64,000 bases of DNA from CAVRQM01 sp963723455 (GTDB lineage Bacteria > Pseudomonadota > Alphaproteobacteria > Acetobacterales > Acetobacteraceae), in assembly GCA_963723455.1 (NCBI GenBank), contig CAVRQM010000005.1, positions 558,001 to 622,000 on the forward strand, read 5' to 3'. The translations under genes were made by a program, and so were the position numbers. Each line of letters starts with the position of its first letter. The stretch's first letter is position 1. Positions 60,727 to 64,000 of the stretch are shown in pieces. Below the pieces are notes generated by a model that worked only from the letters and a program-made list of their open reading frames with translations, made no database searches and had not been told where the DNA came from.

Positions 60727-62933
60727 ATGGGCGTGCAGGATCCCCATCCCGCGTCGCCCGCCGGCTCCGCCGGAGCAGGCATCGGGCCCGGCGACCAGGG
60801 CATGCGCGCGGTCTCGGCCTTTGCCGAAGCGCTCGGCGCCGCGCCCGACCAGTCGGCAATCGGCCGCGCCATGCACGTCGCCCTTTCCGGCCTGCTCGAT
60901 CTGGCGACGTTCGCATTGTACGTGCTCAGTCCTGGCCGCGACAGGCTGGACCCGGTCTATCAGGACGGCGCGGCGGCGGCAGCCCCCGATGCCGGGCGCA
61001 GCATCGCCCGTTCCAGCGCCGAAGCCGAGGCGCTGTGCGCGGCCCGCCGCTGCGACATCGAGTTCGACGCGGCCGGGCAGGAGGGCATCTGCATGCCGCT
61101 GCTTGCGGGCGGGCAGTTGCAGGGCGTGCTGTCGGTGGCGGCGGGCGACGGGCTGGGCGACGCCGACCGCGTGACGCTGTCCGCGTTCTGCGCCATCGCG
61201 GCGGTCGGCCTGGCGACGCAGCAGGCGCTGCAGATCACCCACCTGCTGCGCGACGCCATCGAGCACAGCGACGAGGCGGTGTCGTTCTACGACGCCTCCG
61301 GCCGCATCCTGTTCACCAACGCCGCCTACCACCGGGTGTTTTCTCACTATCCGCCACCCGAACGCCTGCTGCGCATGACGCATGAGGATCTGTACCGGCT
61401 CGACCTGGAACACGGGGTCATCGACAATTCCCTCGCCCGGCTTGATCCGGAGGCCTATCTCGAGGAGCGGGTGCGGCTGTTCAGCACGCTCCGGGGCGAG
61501 ACGCGGGAGCTGCAGACCATCGCCGGACGCAGTTACATCTATGTCCGCACCCGCGCGGCCGCCGGCGCCACGCTGTCGCGACGCATCGACATCACGGACA
61601 TGATCCTGGCCGAAAGCAAGCTGCGCGAGGCGCAGCAACGCCTGCAGGAGCTGGCCTACACCGATGCGCTGACCGGACTGGCCAACCGCATCGGCTTCGG
61701 CGCGCAGGCGGCGGAGCGTGAGCTTGCCGATCCGGTCATGTCGGTACTATTCCTCGACCTGGACCGGTTCAAGGCGATCAACGACACGCTGGGTCATGCG
61801 GCGGGCGACGCGCTGCTGCGCGCCATGGCTCGGCGGCTGCTGCGCTGCGTACGGCCAAGCGACGTGGCCGCGCGGCTGGGCGCGGACGAGTTTGCGATCC
61901 TGCTGCCCGGGCAGGGCGCAGCCGAGGCGGCGCGGGTCGCGCGTCGGCTGCTGGAGGCGCTGAACGCGCCGTACCTGGATCGACGACCGGCGCATCGTGG
62001 CCAGCGCCAGCGTCGGCATGTCCAGCGCGCCCGAGGATGGCGCCACCGCGGCGCAGCTGCTGCGCAACGCCGGCCGTGCGCTGGACCGCGCCAAGGCGGA
62101 GGGCCGCGCCACGCTGCGCAGCTACGAGACCAGCATGGACGCCGAGCTGCAGGATCGTCAGGCGATCGGCCTGGAACTGCCGGAGGCGATGACCTACGGC
62201 GAGTTCGAACTGTCCTATCAGCCTGTGGTGGAGCTGGCCGGCGGCGTGGTGAGCGGCCTGGAGGCGCTGCTGCGCTGGAACCATCCAGTGCGCGGCCTGA
62301 TCTCGCCGGCGCTGTTCATTCCGGTCGCCGAGGACATCGGGCTGATGGACGCGCTGGGCGAATGGGTGCTGCGCCGGGTGTGCGCCGATGCGCGCCACTG
62401 GCCGGAGCATCTCAGCCTGGCCGTCAACATGTCGGCGCGGCAGCTGGCGAGCGCCGGGCTGGTCACTGTTGTCGAGGCCGCGATCACCGCCGGCGGGATC
62501 GCCCCGCGCCGCCTGGAAATCGAGATCACGGAATCGGTGCGCCTGCAGGGCAATCCCGCCGTGCTGGACAACCTGCACCGCCTGCGCGACCTGGGCGTGC
62601 GGATCGCGCTGGATGATTTCGGCACCGGATACTCGTCGCTGGCCTACCTGTGCAGCTTTCCGTTCACCAAAATCAAGATCGACCAGAGCTTCGTGCGCGG
62701 CCTGGGCGAGCGCGAGGATTGCGCCGCGATCATCAGCGCCGCGGCCCAGCTCGGCCAGCGGCTCGGCATGAGCACCACCGCCGAAGGGGTCGAGACGGCG
62801 GACCAGTCCCGCACGGCTGCGCGCCGCCGGCTGCACCGAGGCGCAGGGCTATCTGATCGCCCGGCCGTGGCCGTTGCAGCAGGTCAAGGACTGGCTTGCC
62901 AAGCACGTCACCTGCCCGGCCGGGGGCTGGTGA
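60727..62933 (+). CDS. GAF-PAS-GGDEF-EAL protein with GADEF motif, two frameshifts as read
   Basis: About 734 residues after correction, starting at the ATG at 60727. A GAF-like domain (about 30-170), PAS domain (about 175-285), then GGDEF domain in which the signature reads LGADEF, with RPSD inhibitory site 5 residues before; EAL domain intact (GLEALLRWNH, LEIEITES, DDFGTGYSSLAYL, KIDQSFV, TTAEGVET). Two single-base insertions break the frame: one G at 61977-61978 (corrected: PYLIDDRRIVASASVG) and one C at 62808-62810 (corrected: DQSARLRAAGCTEAQGYL). The corrected stop is TGA at 62931-62933, 15 bases from the hutH end. Output may favour c-di-GMP hydrolysis. Confidence 0.85.
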
Positions 62934-62948
62934 GCGGCAGCGCGCTGG

Positions 62949-64000
62949 TCAGTCTAAAGCCAGGGCGCCTGTATCCGTCCCGAACCCGCCCGCTTCGCCC
63001 AACAATGCAGCCGCGGTCTCGATGTCCGGCGTGAACAGGCGGTCCTCGTCGCGGAACGGCACGCGCCGGCGCAGCGCGGCGTAGGCCGCCTCGATCGGGG
63101 CCGAGCTGCGCAGCGGACGCTGGAAATCCAGGCCCTGCGCGCCGGCCAGCAGCTCGATGGCGACGATCCGCGCCACGTTGTCTGCCAGCGGCGACAGCCG
63201 GCGCGCGGCAAACGTGGCCATGCTGACATGGTCCTCCTGGTTGGCCGAGGTCGGCAGGCTGTCGACGCTGGCCGGATGCGCCAGGCTCTTGTTTTCGCTG
63301 GCCAGGGCGGCGGCGGTGACGTGGGCGAGCATGAAGCCGCTGTTCAGCCCCGGCTCGCGCGCCAGGAACGGCGGCAGGCCGGAGATCGATGCGTCGATCA
63401 GCATTGCCACCCGCCGCTCCGACAGCGCGCCGATCTCGGCCGCGGCGATGGCCAGCAGGTCGGCCGCGATCGCCACCGGCTCGGCGTGAAAATTGCCGCC
63501 GGAGACGATCTCGTTCGGATCGGTCAGCACCAGCGGGTTGTCGGTGACGCCGTTGGCCTCGATCACCAGCACTCGCGCGGCGTGGCGCATGCTGTCCAGC
63601 ACCGCGCCCATCACCTGCGGCTGGCAGCGCAGCGAATACGGATCCTGCACGCGGTCGCAATGCGGTCCCTGATGGCTGGCGTTCAGCGCGCTGCCGTCCA
63701 GCAGCGCGCGAAACGCGGCGGCCACGTCGATCTGTCCGCGTTGGCCGCGCAGCGCATGGATGCGCGCGTCGAACGGCCGATGGCTGCCGCGCACCGCCTC
63801 GACCGACATCGCCCCGGTGACGACGGCGGCGTTGAACGCGCGCTCGATGCGCGCCAGCCCGGCCAACGCCAGTGCCGTCGAGACCTGCGTGCCGTTGATC
63901 AGCGCCAGGCCTTCTTTGGCCGCCAGCTCGATCGGCGCCAGCCCGGCGCGGGCCAGGCCGTCGGATGCTGGCATCGTGATGCCGTCCACCCGCACCTCGC
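62949..64000 (-). CDS. hutH: Histidine ammonia-lyase, C-terminal part (N-terminus outside window)
   Basis: The visible 349 residues cover the C-terminal two thirds of an approximately 510-residue HutH, which turns L-histidine into urocanate and ammonia. Motifs seen are EGLALINGTQVSTA, QDPYSLRCQPQVMG, the SGGNFHAEP segment and SANQEDHVSMA, all typical for HutH and not for PAL or TAL. The MIO-forming Ala-Ser-Gly lies in the missing N-terminal part beyond 64000. The frame runs unbroken to the window end. It is convergent with the second GGDEF-EAL gene. Confidence 0.94.
   Translation of the reverse strand, partial: EVRVDGITMPASDGLARAGLAPIELAAKEGLALINGTQVSTALALAGLARIERAFNAAVVTGAMSVEAVRGSHRPFDARIHALRGQRGQIDVAAAFRALLDGSALNASHQGPHCDRVQDPYSLRCQPQVMGAVLDSMRHAARVLVIEANGVTDNPLVLTDPNEIVSGGNFHAEPVAIAADLLAIAAAEIGALSERRVAMLIDASISGLPPFLAREPGLNSGFMLAHVTAAALASENKSLAHPASVDSLPTSANQEDHVSMATFAARRLSPLADNVARIVAIELLAGAQGLDFQRPLRSSAPIEAAYAALRRRVPFRDEDRLFTPDIETAAALLGEAGGFGTDTGALALD

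Noticed and set aside
60669..60728. Short frame of 18 codons before the second GGDEF-EAL gene
   Set aside because: No family similarity, no clear ribosome site; a leader peptide is conceivable but cannot be supported.
1..64000. tRNA, rRNA, CRISPR arrays, insertion sequences, prophage or integron features
   Set aside because: No cloverleaf-like conserved arms, no regularly spaced repeats and no transposase, integrase or phage protein found by eye on either strand.

Overview
This 64 kb window is chromosomal DNA of a very high-GC alphaproteobacterium. The ribD-ribE-ribB-ribH-nusB-thiL order next to glyA-nrdR, the split transhydrogenase genes (pntAA/pntAB/pntB) and the general style of the proteins fit Rhodospirillales, probably Acetobacteraceae; this placement is an inference. 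I see no rRNA, tRNA, CRISPR array, transposase or phage gene. Most long reading frames opposite real genes are GC-driven shadows.

Layout. (1) 1-2.5 kb: end of a DUF4239 membrane protein, a PhyH-type dioxygenase and a TauC-like permease. (2) 2.5-13.6 kb: one long minus-strand sugar operon: a LacI-type regulator, a periplasmic sugar-binding protein, an RbsA-type ATPase, two RbsC-type permeases, a ketose 3-epimerase-like enzyme, xylulokinase, a second FGGY kinase, a class II aldolase and, at the tail, an NMT1/THI5-like binding protein. (3) 13.7-23.1 kb: PEBP protein, hemB (frameshifted as read), glyA, nrdR, then riboflavin synthesis (ribD, ribE, ribB with a dead GTP cyclohydrolase domain, ribH), nusB, thiL and a manganese catalase. 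(4) 23.2-34.7 kb: gpt, csaA, a beta-helical secreted-protein candidate, small enzymes, a gamma-glutamyltransferase-like gene whose stop is lost, a methyltransferase, an SDR, an Lrp-type ligand domain, a ThDP-enzyme/carbonic anhydrase pair and two NADP-dependent oxidoreductases. (5) 34.8-40.7 kb: an amino-acid-like uptake and catabolism locus with two tandem, partly identical binding proteins, two permeases, a zinc deacylase, an FAD amine oxidase and a GNAT. (6) 40.7-50.2 kb: DUF3072, glycosyltransferase, a Tyr-rich lipoprotein, a large FecR/DUF6600 protein with a Pro-Ala-Arg tail, acyl-CoA ligase, oligoendopeptidase and an ABC1 kinase. (7) 50.2-58 kb: pntAA-pntAB-pntB, convergent alanine dehydrogenase, and a nucleoside-type ABC importer. 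(8) 58-64 kb: two divergent GGDEF-EAL proteins and the C-terminal two thirds of histidine ammonia-lyase.

The main caveat is that at least six genes carry single-base shifts, and one has lost its stop, in otherwise well-conserved frames (hemB, a methyltransferase, ald, the ABC ATPase, both GGDEF-EAL genes, ggt). In each frameshift one base change restores a full-length family protein, so consensus indel errors are the simplest explanation; true lesions cannot be excluded from sequence alone. The most interesting biology is the orphan sugar pathway, the N-acyl/amino-acid locus with gene-converted binding proteins and a GntR-like operator, and the FecR/DUF6600 surface protein.
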